Shown here piece by piece: positions 46,589-54,354 of a DNA stretch of 64,000 nucleotides. Source of the DNA: JAGVSR01 sp963742405 (GTDB taxonomy: Bacteria > Pseudomonadota > Alphaproteobacteria > Rhizobiales > Hyphomicrobiaceae); contig CAVUMB010000008.1 of NCBI GenBank assembly GCA_963742405.1, positions 62,001 to 126,000 on the forward strand, given 5' to 3'. Below the pieces are notes generated by a model that was given only the letters and a program-made list of their open reading frames with translations, was not told the origin of the DNA and ran no database searches. The position numbers and the translations under genes are program-made. The first letter of the stretch is position 1, and every line of letters begins with the position of its first letter.

Positions 46589-46598
46589 CGTCCGATCC

Positions 46599-47101
46599 CA
46601 CAGCTTGAAGAACGTCTGCGTCTGGAACAAGACCAACGGCGGAATGGGCACCTTCTACCGCTCGAAGCACGAGATAGTCTTCGTGTTCAAGGTCGGCACG
46701 GCTCCGCATACGAACACCTTCGGGCTCGGCGACGGGGGCCGATACCGCAAAAACGTTTGGGACTATGCCGGCGTCAACACGATGAAGAAGGGCCGCATGG
46801 ACGAACTCGAGATGCACCCGACGGTGAAGCCGGTCGCGCTCGTGGCCGATGCCCTTCTCGACGTGACGAAGCGCGGCGACTGGTTCTCGACCCTTTCGGC
46901 GGCTCCGGAACGACGCTAATCGCGGCAGAGAAGACGGGCCGGTCAGCCCGTCTCATCGAGTTCGATCCGCTCTACTGCGATGTGATCATCCGGCGCTTCG
47001 AGGCCTTCACCGGCAAGCGTGCGAGGCTCACGGAGACCGGGACGACATTCGAGGACGTGGCAGCGGCCCGAACGCCGCAGACGGCTATCGCAGTCCTTTA
47101 A
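46599..47101 (+). pseudogene. Remnant of a second DNA methyltransferase
   Basis: Starts abruptly with LKNVCVWNKTNGGMGTFYRSKHEIVFVFKVGTAPHTN, which aligns with the middle of the ParB-domain methyltransferase at 44060 (SKTNGGMGSLYRSQHELVFVFKVG). It continues through HPTVKPVALVADALLD. Near 46885 the frame is lost, and a frame one base back gives LVLDPFGGSGTTLIAAEKTGR, EFDPLYCDVIIRRFEAF and a stop at 47101. The ParB domain and the DPPY motif are absent. It is therefore a 5'-truncated, frameshifted copy from a related but not identical enzyme, evidence that methyltransferase cassettes entered here more than once. Confidence 0.85.
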
Positions 47102-47242
47102 AGGCATCCCGAGCAATGGGGGGCTCCTGTTGCACACCTCGATCAAGCTGACGATCCTTCACCACAAACGGGGGTTCTTCTCGCGTGGGTCGATGAACGG
47201 GCGCATTCTTCGCAACCGTGTCCAGATCTCGTGGAGGCCCTA

Positions 47243-47455
47243 ATGACCCGCACTGCGTTGCTCGCGGCTTCGGCTGCTCTCTCCGTTCTTTGCCTCTCCT
47301 CCGGCGCCGAGGCCGGTGAGTGTCTGCGTGGCGACCGGGTTTGGACGCCGCTGTCGACGGCCGTGGAACGGACCGACCGCTTGTTCCAGCTGCGTCGGCG
47401 ATCGGATGTTCTCCTGGGTTCACACGCGCCCCCGCGTATAACGCAGCGGCGCTGA
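47243..47455 (+). CDS. Small secreted protein or fragment
   Basis: A 70-codon frame with a good Sec signal (MTRTALLAASAALSVLCLSS, cleavage near AEAGE) and ECLRGDRVWTPLSTAVERTD. The end (LRRRSDVLLGSHAPPRITQRR) looks out of frame, so this is probably the 5' part of a broken gene. No family recognised. Confidence 0.35.
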   Translation: MTRTALLAASAALSVLCLSSGAEAGECLRGDRVWTPLSTAVERTDRLFQLRRRSDVLLGSHAPPRITQRR

Positions 47456-47592
47456 GCAATGTCGGTCCGTAGGTGAGGCGAAGGCCTAGAACTAATAACG
47501 GCGGCCCCTCGTGGAACCGCGGCACCGCCATTGCAATTGCCGCAGAATGCGTTGGCGCTTTCCTAATCCTTTCGCTGGCGTAATCTGAGGCC

Positions 47593-48132
47593 ATGGAACC
47601 TCTAGACGGTCTCATAGAAGTCCGCATCGCTCGCATCGAACAACTCTTTAATTCGTTCGATCCCTCACCATTCGATGAACGCGACCTCGACGACGATGCG
47701 GAAGCTCATATTGCCGATTGGGCGCGCGAATTGCCGAAGGATGCGCCCATCCGTTTGCTTCTCCACGATGCCCAAGGAAGAAGCACAACGCGCGGAGGAA
47801 CGGGGACTGGCGGCTGCGCTGACGCATTATTTTGAACTGCGTGCGCAATGGATCGAGCGCGATCAGCGCGAACTCTTTCGGCTCGGGTGGCGTTATCTCG
47901 CCGTCAGGTTTTGTCGTTCTGACGGCCTGCCTGCTGTTAAGCCAGCTCCTCCCCGCCTCATAGGAGAAGGGCCGACGACGAAAATCATTCAGGAAGGGCT
48001 TGTCATCCTTGGCTGCGGTGGCCAACTGGAAACCCCTCGAAACATTTCTCTACGATTGGTGGCCGTTGAAGCGGCGTGCCGAGCCTTTATCGCCGGATCG
48101 CGGCGGCAGATGTCGAAATCCGTGCGTCATGA
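47593..48132 (+). pseudogene. Conserved two-helix membrane protein broken by about five indels
   Basis: Frames must be switched about five times, but the result is coherent: MEPLDGLIEVRIARIEQLFNSFDPSPFDERDLDDDAEAHIADWARELP, then AEERGLAAALTHYFELRA, a membrane helix (VGFVVLTACLLLSQLLPAS), IGEGPTTKIIQEGLVILG, and WKPLETFLYDWWPLKRRAE with LYRRIAAADVEIRAS and a stop. I recall FLYDWWP and VEIR as marks of a conserved, unnamed protein of alphaproteobacteria. Four of the shifts fit a gained base and one a lost base, within 540 bp. This density is the highest in the window and suggests true decay in addition to any sequencing error. Confidence 0.65.
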
Positions 48133-48238
48133 AGTCGATTTTGCGACACGCGCGCGGTCGTATAACTGCACATGCGAGGTTCACCGCTCGCGTGCAATAT
48201 GACACGGCTATCGCACGTGTTTCAGTGAGGTCTTAATG

Positions 48239-48593
48239 ATGTCGCTGAAGCTGCTGGCAATGAAGACGTTCGATTGTGGCGACGGAAGCCTTCATAAGTT
48301 CAGGCGAGCTCGAGTTTTTTCGGGTGGAAAAGGGCAAGGGTGAGGTCTTGAAATGCGACGGTCAACGAACCAAGATCAAGGCCGACGTCGCCTTCATCAT
48401 ACCCGCTGGTGCGCGCCATAACGTCATCAACACGGGCGGCAAGCACCTGAAACTGTACACCGCTCTACAGCCCGCCCGCAGCATCACGACGGTTTTGAAA
48501 GCGGCAGCGGCGACCAAGTCTGACGGCGAGCGACTTATCATACAGAGCACTTCGACGGCGACGCCACCGAATAGCGTCTCGGCGGTAGCAATC
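48239..48593 (+). pseudogene. Decayed cupin-domain gene
   Basis: A recognisable cupin core survives: FFRVEKGKGEVLKCDGQRTKIKADVAFIIPAGARHNVINTGGKHLKLYT. In the intact family this is preceded by a longer N-terminus and MSLKPGE..., here reduced to MSLK at 48239 followed by scrambled sequence. The usual ending (PPEH..DG ... EHFDG..TE) is present only in shifted frames (QHHDG near 48477; TEHFDGDATE near 48570). The 5' part of the gene is missing. A non-functional remnant. Confidence 0.6.
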
Positions 48594-48673
48594 TACGTAT
48601 AATGATTTCTGCAGGGACGCCGCTATTCAGGACAGACGCCCCGGACGTCGAGTTGCCAAACTTAGTGGCCTAT

Positions 48674-49171
48674 CTAACGGACCGCAGGATCAACAAAGCA
48701 GGCGCGCATGGCCTCGCATCGGTGCGGACCTGCGATATGCATGCTATCGCCCCGCGCTGGCGAGATGAACGCGCAAATCTGATCCAATCCCGCCTCGTCA
48801 AGCTCCGCTGGACCGCAAAACAGTCTGCCGTTTCCTCGTCGGGTCCACGGAACTGGTGGCCGCATTCGTGAGCAAAGATCCACCTGCTGACAGGATTCGA
48901 CACACGCGAGAGAAGATGTGTGTTCACGATAAGAAAGCCGGGATATGCGGCCGCATAGTCGTCCAGAGACTTGTCAACGACGACGCGACGCGTGCCGCAT
49001 TGCGTGGTGCGGCCATCGATTTGGAACTGCCCGGCAGTGAATGACTGCATTGCCCCCAACGCGCGCGACGTAGTCCTCGGGCGTCGGAGTGTCGTCCGAA
49101 ACGGCCGCACGAAAATCCAGGCACAATAAAACGAGGCTGATCACGCATACTATTGAACGCTCAAGCACCAT
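48674..49171 (-). CDS. Secreted HExxH metalloprotease-like protein with two compensating frameshifts
   Basis: Reconstructed 165-residue protein. Signal MVLERSIVCVISLVLLCLDF with cleavage near RAAVSDD; then, after a shift near 49050, FTAGQFQIDGRTTQCGTRRVVVDKSLDDYAAAYPGFLIVNTHLLSRV and WIFAHECGHQFRGPDEETADCFAVQR. The HECGH is a zinc-protease HExxH motif, and the Glu/Asp downstream (DEETADCFA) would be the third ligand. After a second shift near 48800, LDQICAFISPARGDSMHIAGPHRCEAM completes a family I recall from rhizobia. The first shift fits a gained base, the second a lost base, so the total stays in frame. Confidence 0.6.
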
Positions 49172-49493
49172 ACGTGCGCGCTCCAAACGAACCGACAACG
49201 ACGCAGCAGCACACGATGTGAAGTCTGTTTGGCTTCCCACGGGCCAGCGGATGCCCCAAACGCTTAAATCCGTTGAGGATCAACGGCCTAGTTCTCCTTC
49301 GCATACCTATGGTCGGCGGTCAGGCCGTCGCCTTCTCACACTTTTGAATGAAAGGCGTCGCCGCCACGGACCCGCGACGAACTATGACCCGTCCACACCT
49401 GTTTCTGCTTCAACACTGTCTCGCCCTTCGCAGCGGCGCTAGCGTTGAGTACGCGAATCAAGCGTTCGCTCAAAACACCAAGGGGGGCTCGCC
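49172..49493. other. Intergenic, 322 bp, no supported gene
   Basis: Divergent upstream region of the HECGH gene and the secreted protein at 49494. Both promoters should lie here. A Shine-Dalgarno (aagggggg) stands at the right end. No RNA gene, repeat or further ORF with support. Confidence 0.4.
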
Positions 49494-50048
49494 ATGCATG
49501 AAGGCTCGATGAAGCATATTCTGAAGGCTGTTGCGAGCAGACTGCTTGCGTGTGCGCCCATAGCTGTTGGGCTGACCCTCGTCGCACCAGCCTTCGCGGG
49601 CTCTCCAACGCATCAAATTGTACTCGATGTGCGCGAGATCAAGGCGCTCGACAAGTTCGATGAATTCTCCCTCGGTGATATTTTCTTCAGGGTCACGATT
49701 GCCGGAACAACGCAGTCCACTCCGATCCTGAAGCAAACCGCAGCCGTCGGCCAAGTCGTCAAGCCGGATTGGCAGATTATTCAGAACGTTGGACCTGGCG
49801 TGCATCCCGTTAAAGTCGAATTGATTGATAAGGATCTGTCCCAGGACGATGTGATCGACATCAACAAGCTCCCCAACAGACGCGTCCTAGAGTTCACGAT
49901 CGACACCCGCCGGTGCCGCATCGAGGGCTTTGCGTCCACATACAATTGCAAATCGCCCATCAGTCGGGCGGGCAAGGAAGCAAAGGCAGCGGAGATTTGC
50001 TTCACGGTCGACGCCAAGCCGATCACGAGCGAAGTGTCCTCGCGTTAA
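49494..50048 (+). CDS. Secreted hypothetical protein, possible C2-like beta-sandwich
   Basis: A 184-residue exported protein: signal MKHILKAVASRLLACAPIAV with cleavage near AFAGS. The mature part has VLDVREIKALDKFDEFSLGDIFFRVTIAG, WQIIQNVGPGVHPVKVELIDKDLSQDDVIDINKLPNRRVLEFTID, then Cys-containing strands (RCRIEGFASTYNC). The alternating strands and the acidic loop DKDLSQDD suggest a C2-type or other calcium-binding beta-sandwich; this is inference. Starts at 49494 and 49509 both have Shine-Dalgarno-like sequence. It is intact amid broken genes. Confidence 0.65.
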   Translation: MHEGSMKHILKAVASRLLACAPIAVGLTLVAPAFAGSPTHQIVLDVREIKALDKFDEFSLGDIFFRVTIAGTTQSTPILKQTAAVGQVVKPDWQIIQNVGPGVHPVKVELIDKDLSQDDVIDINKLPNRRVLEFTIDTRRCRIEGFASTYNCKSPISRAGKEAKAAEICFTVDAKPITSEVSSR

Positions 50049-50173
50049 GCACACCAACGTCAGCCGAGAGATGAGGCTTGCGGACCGCAGCAACTGTGTC
50101 TCATGAGCATCGAGCGTTTGCGATTTCAGTATTCCGCTGATCGCGCCACGTGTTTTCCAGTGGCTGATCGAGC

Positions 50174-50179
50174 TACAAT
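50174..50179 (+). promoter_or_regulatory. Possible -10 element for the small lipoprotein
   Basis: TACAAT (5 of 6 matches to TATAAT) lies 34 bases before the lipoprotein ATG. The -35 region (ttttcc about 15-17 bases upstream) is poor, so the call is weak. Confidence 0.25.
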
Positions 50180-50198
50180 TTTCCTGTGAATGACGATT

Positions 50199-50729
50199 TT
50201 AGGGGAAATGACATGAAGAACGTAATTGCTTTGGCCTTGGTTGTTGGCGCTGTTGCACTCGGCGCTTGCCGTCGTGAAGAAGCTGCACCGGAACCCATGA
50301 AGCTTGGTGGCGCACCGGCTGCTGAGCAGTCAGCTCGCTAAGCACGAGCGCCAACTTTCGCGACCTGTAAATGTCCCAAACCCCTGAGCGTCGCGGCCGG
50401 CGACGCTCAGGGGTTTTTTGCCCGAACGATGCCATTGCCATTTCGCCTTGGCTGGTCACTGCCAACGAAACATGCCTCTTGATTCCAGCTTCGGTAAAGG
50501 CAGCACGAGTGACAGCGGCGACACGACAGGCTTCGCTCAGCGCTTCAGTACAGGCCTGCTCTCGCCTGAGCTTCGGAGCCGATGACTTGAGCGGTACCAG
50601 GAGAGCGAGCGGCTTCTCGGCGGGACAGATTTCGGCTCCTTCCGAAATTTTGCGGATCTCAAGAGATCCGATCGGCGTCGTCCGATCTCGAGACGTACGC
50701 TTGAGGTCCACAGCAATCACGAGTGTCAT
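50199..50729 (-). CDS. Doubtful ORF downstream of the HigA-like gene
   Basis: A 176-codon frame beginning MTLVIAVDLKRTSRDRTTPI and continuing SLEIRKISEGAEICPAEKPLALLVPLKSSAPKLRREQACTEALSEACRVAAVTRA. The first 115 codons look protein-like and follow the HigA stop by 13 bp. The rest is antisense to the terminator and the lipoprotein and is certainly not coding, so a real protein would end earlier by a shift. No family recognised. Confidence 0.25.
   Translation of the reverse strand: MTLVIAVDLKRTSRDRTTPIGSLEIRKISEGAEICPAEKPLALLVPLKSSAPKLRREQACTEALSEACRVAAVTRAAFTEAGIKRHVSLAVTSQGEMAMASFGQKTPERRRPRRSGVWDIYRSRKLALVLSELTAQQPVRHQASWVPVQLLHDGKRRVQQRQQPRPKQLRSSCHFP
50213..50341 (+). CDS. Small lipoprotein, 42 aa
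   Basis: Too short for routine ORF calling but well supported. Aggggaa precedes the ATG by 5 bases. The 42-residue product has a lipoprotein signal, MKNVIALALVVGAVALGAC, with lipobox LGAC, and a short mature part RREEAAPEPMKLGGAPAAEQ. A strong terminator follows 39 bp later. It resembles the tiny membrane-anchored lipoproteins common in rhizobia; role unknown. Confidence 0.75.
   Translation: MKNVIALALVVGAVALGACRREEAAPEPMKLGGAPAAEQSAR
50381..50419 (+). terminator. Intrinsic terminator of the small lipoprotein gene
   Basis: A 13-bp perfect stem (cccctgagcgtcg / cgacgctcagggg) with a 7-base loop is followed directly by tttttt at 50414-50419. The strongest intrinsic terminator seen in the window. 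Confidence 0.9.
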
Positions 50730-50742
50730 GTCACCACTTCGC

Positions 50743-51240
50743 CTACGCCATCCAAGTCCTCTGGCCTGCAGAACTACTCACTAGCTCGCGCCGCGCGAGT
50801 GCAAGACCATCGCCACCTAGCTCATCGCCGTCATCTCGAAGGCGCCAAACGGCGGCAATAATCGGGGAAATGGCGATTAGCCCTTTTCGCCGCGGCTTCT
50901 TGGTCACTGCACCGTTCTCCAAGACCCAGGCGTCGTAGTGCGCCTGGAGGACCAACCAGAACACCGCGTTCGTTCCGGTGATCCGCGCCAATTCGACCGC
51001 CAAGCCTCTTGAAACGCGCCGGCGTTCGTTCAGGAGGTTCGAAAGGGCAGAAAGAGGGACGCCCATCCGTTGCGCGGCCAGCTTCCGCGTCAAGTTCAGC
51101 CGGGGCCATATCACTTCCCGCAGCACCTCTCCTGGATGAGGAGGACCGATGAGTGCGTATTCCGCTCTCTCCTGTTGTCGAAATCGACAGTGCTCCACAA
51201 GCCATCCCCCAAAGCCGCCAAGCCATTCAGCGAATTGCAA
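50743..51240 (-). CDS. HigA-like antitoxin/regulator (orphan), start uncertain
   Basis: Helix-turn-helix protein of the HigA/VapI addiction-module family. Core: IGPPHPGEVLREVIWPRLNLTRKLAAQRMGVPLSALSNLLNERRRVSRGLAVELARITGTNAVFWLVLQAHYDAWVLE. A C-terminal extension of about 60 residues (KKPRRKGLIAISPIIAAVWRLRDDGDELG) is unusual. No ATG precedes the core: the frame opens with a TTG at 51240 and a GTG at 51198, and the true start may be later. No HigB toxin is visible on either side, so it is an orphan or what remains of a toxin-antitoxin pair. Confidence 0.72.
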   Translation of the reverse strand: MQFAEWLGGFGGWLVEHCRFRQQERAEYALIGPPHPGEVLREVIWPRLNLTRKLAAQRMGVPLSALSNLLNERRRVSRGLAVELARITGTNAVFWLVLQAHYDAWVLENGAVTKKPRRKGLIAISPIIAAVWRLRDDGDELGGDGLALARRELVSSSAGQRTWMA

Positions 51241-51853
51241 TTGAGCCTATCACAAACATGTCACAAATTGAATGGAGATATTGCCGGAATTCCGCATCGG
51301 CGGGATTTTGCGTCGCAAAAAATAGAACTGAGACTGGAGATTCCGGCCGATTTCTTCGAGATTTTGCGCCCAGCGCGCCTCTCGGTTTCCAAACGAATTC
51401 GCGATTATTCCCTCAGAACAATTTCACGATGGCTAATAAACGAGAATATACTCCTCGACCCGAGACGAGCCTCAGAGCCCCACGTTGAGATGGCAATTTC
51501 TGACTACGACATTGCCCACCCGACTGCTTTTACAATCGTGCCAAATAACAATTGCAGACGGCTCATGATCGACATCATGGATCGCCAAGAAATTATAGCC
51601 CCTTCGTGCTCTGACTTGCGCTAACTTTCTCTAGCTCGCTGATCGAGCCATCAGAGATTTTCCTCGCTCTTGATCTGCGATCCGGGAATGCTGGGGCAGC
51701 GTGAAGGCCTGTGGAGGCCCTATTGCCTCAAATTCTGACCAGCAAGGACCCGTGAATTACTATATCTTATCCAACGACATCCGCTTGCTTCCAGGCATGG
51801 ATGCGGCAGTCTCGACTGGTCGATGACTGGCCCAGTCGGAAGGGCGAAGTACT
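51241..51853. other. Intergenic, 613 bp, no supported gene
   Basis: A comparatively AT-rich stretch (about 51250-51610) between the HigA-like gene and the VIT-like gene. Two overlapping plus-strand frames here have no domain, signal or codon pattern, and the position where HigB would stand holds nothing resembling it. The composition suggests acquired or decayed DNA. The VIT-like promoter probably lies at the right end. Confidence 0.45.
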
Positions 51854-52540
51854 ATGATGCAAAATGCAGAAAGCTCCGTGAGCCTACCCGACACTGGCGA
51901 ATCGCGCACCGGCTTGGACCCGATCGAGCGCTCGTCTGAGATCATGTTCGGTCTCATCATGGCGTTCACGTTCACCTGCACGATCAGCGTGACTTCGAGT
52001 TCCCGCGCCGATGTGATGACGATGCTCGCAGGCGCACTGGGCTGCAACATTGCCTGGGGTCTCGTCGACGCCGCGATGTTTCTTCTTGCTCAGATCGTAT
52101 CGCGCGAGCAACGGCGCAGCCTGGCCCTGGACATCGCCTCGGCCTCCGCTCCTCAAGCGCGACGGCTGCTGATCGACAACCTCCCGGACGGCGTCGACAA
52201 AGTGTTCAATACGTCCGATCTCGACCGCCTCGCCGGTGCCATCCGGGCTATGCCGGCTTCGCCGCGCCGGGCGGCACCGACAGCAGATGACCTTCGCGGA
52301 GCCGTTCATATTTTTCTTCTGGTTTTCCTCTCCACTCTGCCGGTCGCCTTGCCGTTCCTATTTATGACAGACGTCGGGATCGCATTGCGCACGTCGAACG
52401 CCATTGCCGTGATCCTGCTGTTTATTGTGGGGACTGGACTCGGCAAGCACATGAAGTGGAGGCCGTACTGGGTCACCGGCCTGAGCGTTGCCCTCTTCGG
52501 CGCTCTTCTCGTCGCCATCACCATCGCTCTTGGAGGATAA
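51854..52540 (+). CDS. VIT1/CCC1-like membrane protein
   Basis: A 228-residue inner-membrane protein with about five helices. After DPIERSSEIMFGLIMAFTFTCTISVTSSSRADVMTMLAGALGCNIAWGLVDAAMFLL comes a soluble helical segment, then three C-terminal helices (IFLLVFLSTLPVALPFLF, AIAVILLFIVGTGLGKH, GLSVALFGALLVAITIALGG). The first pair of helices and the GLVDA motif resemble VIT/CCC1 iron-manganese transporters, but the metal-binding cytosolic Glu cluster of true VIT1 is not clear. It opens the ion-transport block, 77 bp before the first SulP gene. Confidence 0.72.
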   Translation: MMQNAESSVSLPDTGESRTGLDPIERSSEIMFGLIMAFTFTCTISVTSSSRADVMTMLAGALGCNIAWGLVDAAMFLLAQIVSREQRRSLALDIASASAPQARRLLIDNLPDGVDKVFNTSDLDRLAGAIRAMPASPRRAAPTADDLRGAVHIFLLVFLSTLPVALPFLFMTDVGIALRTSNAIAVILLFIVGTGLGKHMKWRPYWVTGLSVALFGALLVAITIALGG

Positions 52541-52617
52541 GGTTCCCGACGGACTTGCCACCACGCAGGCCCGATGAGCCTCCCGGCGATCGGGGCTGAA
52601 TACTAGATCGAGAGGGC

Positions 52618-54345
52618 ATGATGGATACCGGTACCAAACTCAGCGATCTCGACCTGCGGCGGTGGATTCCCGCCCTGAATTGGTTGCGGACTTACGACAC
52701 GTCCTGGCTGCGCGGTGACCTGATCGCCGGTCTCACGCTTGCGGCCTACCTCCTACCTGCCGGCCTCGGGGATGCCTCGCTCGCCAATCTGCCGCCGCAG
52801 GCGGGATTGTATGCCTGCCTCTTTTCGGGGCTCGTGTTCTGGCTGTTCTGCAGTTCCCGCCACACAGCCATTTCGGTCACCTCCGCGATTTCATTGCTGG
52901 TCGGCGCGTCGCTGTCCGATATCGCCGGCGGCGATGCGTCCCGGTTCGGTGCACTTGCTGCGGGCACGGCCATTCTCGTGGCCATCATTGCCTTCATCGC
53001 ATGGGCCGTTCGTGCCGGCGCCATCGTCAATTTCATTTCCGAAAGCGTGATGGTCGGCTTCAAATGCGGCGTGGCGCTCTACTTGGCCAGTACGCAGCTC
53101 CCGAAGCTCTTCGGGATCCATGGGGCACATGGGGACTTCTGGGAGAACAGCGGCAATTTCATCAAGCATCTCGGTGAGACGAACTCGGCCTCCCTCGGTG
53201 TCGGGCTTGCGGCTCTGGTGGCGCTCGTCCTGGGCAAGGTCCTCCTTCCCAACAAGCCCATTGCACTTTTCGTGGTGGTGGGCGGGATCATTGCGTCGGC
53301 ACTGCTCGGCCTCGATGCAAAGGGCGTCAAGCTTCTGGGTGAAGTGCCCCAAGGCTTGCCAGCGATTGGCTTGCCTCAGGTCTACTGGTCGGACTTTAAC
53401 GCCCTCCTGCCGCTGGCGCTTCGCATGCTTCCTGCTCGCCGCAGTCGAAACGGCTGCCATCGGCCGCACGTTCGCCGCGAAACATGGCGGTCGGCTCGAC
53501 GCCAATCAGGAGTTCCTGGCGCTTGCTGCCTCCAATCTCACCGCGGGATTGGGGCGCGGCTTCCCAGTCAGCGGCGGCATGTCCCAGTCACTGGTCAACG
53601 AAGGCAGCGGCGCCCGTACGCCGCTGTCCGGCGCGTTCTCAGCCTTGTTCATTCTGTTGGTCATCCTCTTCCTGTCGGATCAGCTGAGCGCCCTACCGCA
53701 GCCGGTTCTGGCGGCCGTCGTCCTGATGGCCGTCGCTGGCCTGTTCCAGGCCGAGGCGCTGCGGCACCTGTGGCGGGCCAGCCGCCCGGACTTTGTCGTG
53801 GCGATGGCGTCGCTGATCGGCGTGCTGGGCTCCGGCTTGCTGCGCGGCGTCATGATCGGCGCCATCATCTCTCTTGGTGCAGCTCATGTACCGCACCTCT
53901 CAGCCGCACGTGGCGGTGCTCGGTCGTATCCCAGGCACACGCCGCTTTTCGGATATGGAGCGTCATACGGATAACGAGGCGATCCCTGGCGCTCTGATCG
54001 TCCGGCCCGAAGCGAGCCTGATCTACTTCAACATTGACCATGTCTGCGACACGCATCCTTACGCGGGTCCGCGCGGAGACCATCAAACCCAGGCTCGTCG
54101 TGCTCGATCTGTCGGCCGCACCCTATGTGGATCTGCAGAGCGCCCATTCGCTGGCCGGAATGGCCGACGAACTCCGAACTCTTGGCGTCCGACTGCAGGT
54201 CGTCGAAGCGCGCTCGGGTGTTCGTGACCGTTTGAACAGCGAAGGTCTGGAAGAGCGGATCGGGAGGGCCAACCGGTTTGTGACGGTCGCTGATGCACTC
54301 GACGAATTCGAGCGGTCCCAATCGAAGACATCCGAAACCCGATGA
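52618..54345 (+). CDS. SulP-family anion permease 1 with STAS domain, three frameshifts
   Basis: Membrane carrier for sulfate, bicarbonate or related anions; reconstructed length 574 residues, normal for SulP. N-terminus WLRTYDTSWLRGDLIAGLTLAAYLLPAGLGDASLANLPPQAGLYA; then LACFLLAAVETAAIGRTFAAKHGGRLDANQEFLALAASNLTAGLGRGFPVSGGMSQS. A first shift near 53425 (extra c) restores LALACFLLAAVETAAIG; a second near 53873 restores AIISLVQLMYRTSQPHVAVLG; a third near 54057 (extra c) restores NIDHVCDTILTRVRAETIKPRLVVLDLSAAPYVD, the STAS phosphate-site strand. All three fit one gained base and return the gene to its starting frame. SulP 2 starts 10 bp later. Confidence 0.9.
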
Positions 54346-54354
54346 CGCCGCTTT

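Noticed and set aside
51070..51624. A 184-codon plus-strand frame in an AT-rich region
   Set aside because: Its first third is antisense to the HigA-like gene, and the rest shows no domain, signal peptide or ribosome site.
43509..51853. A prophage
   Set aside because: No capsid, terminase, portal, tail or integrase gene is visible; only a methyltransferase cassette and broken genes.
52618..54345. Programmed +1 frameshifting as the reason for repeated shifts
   Set aside because: No slippery site recurs at the junctions; the extra bases are of different types and in unrelated genes, so a sequencing bias is simpler.
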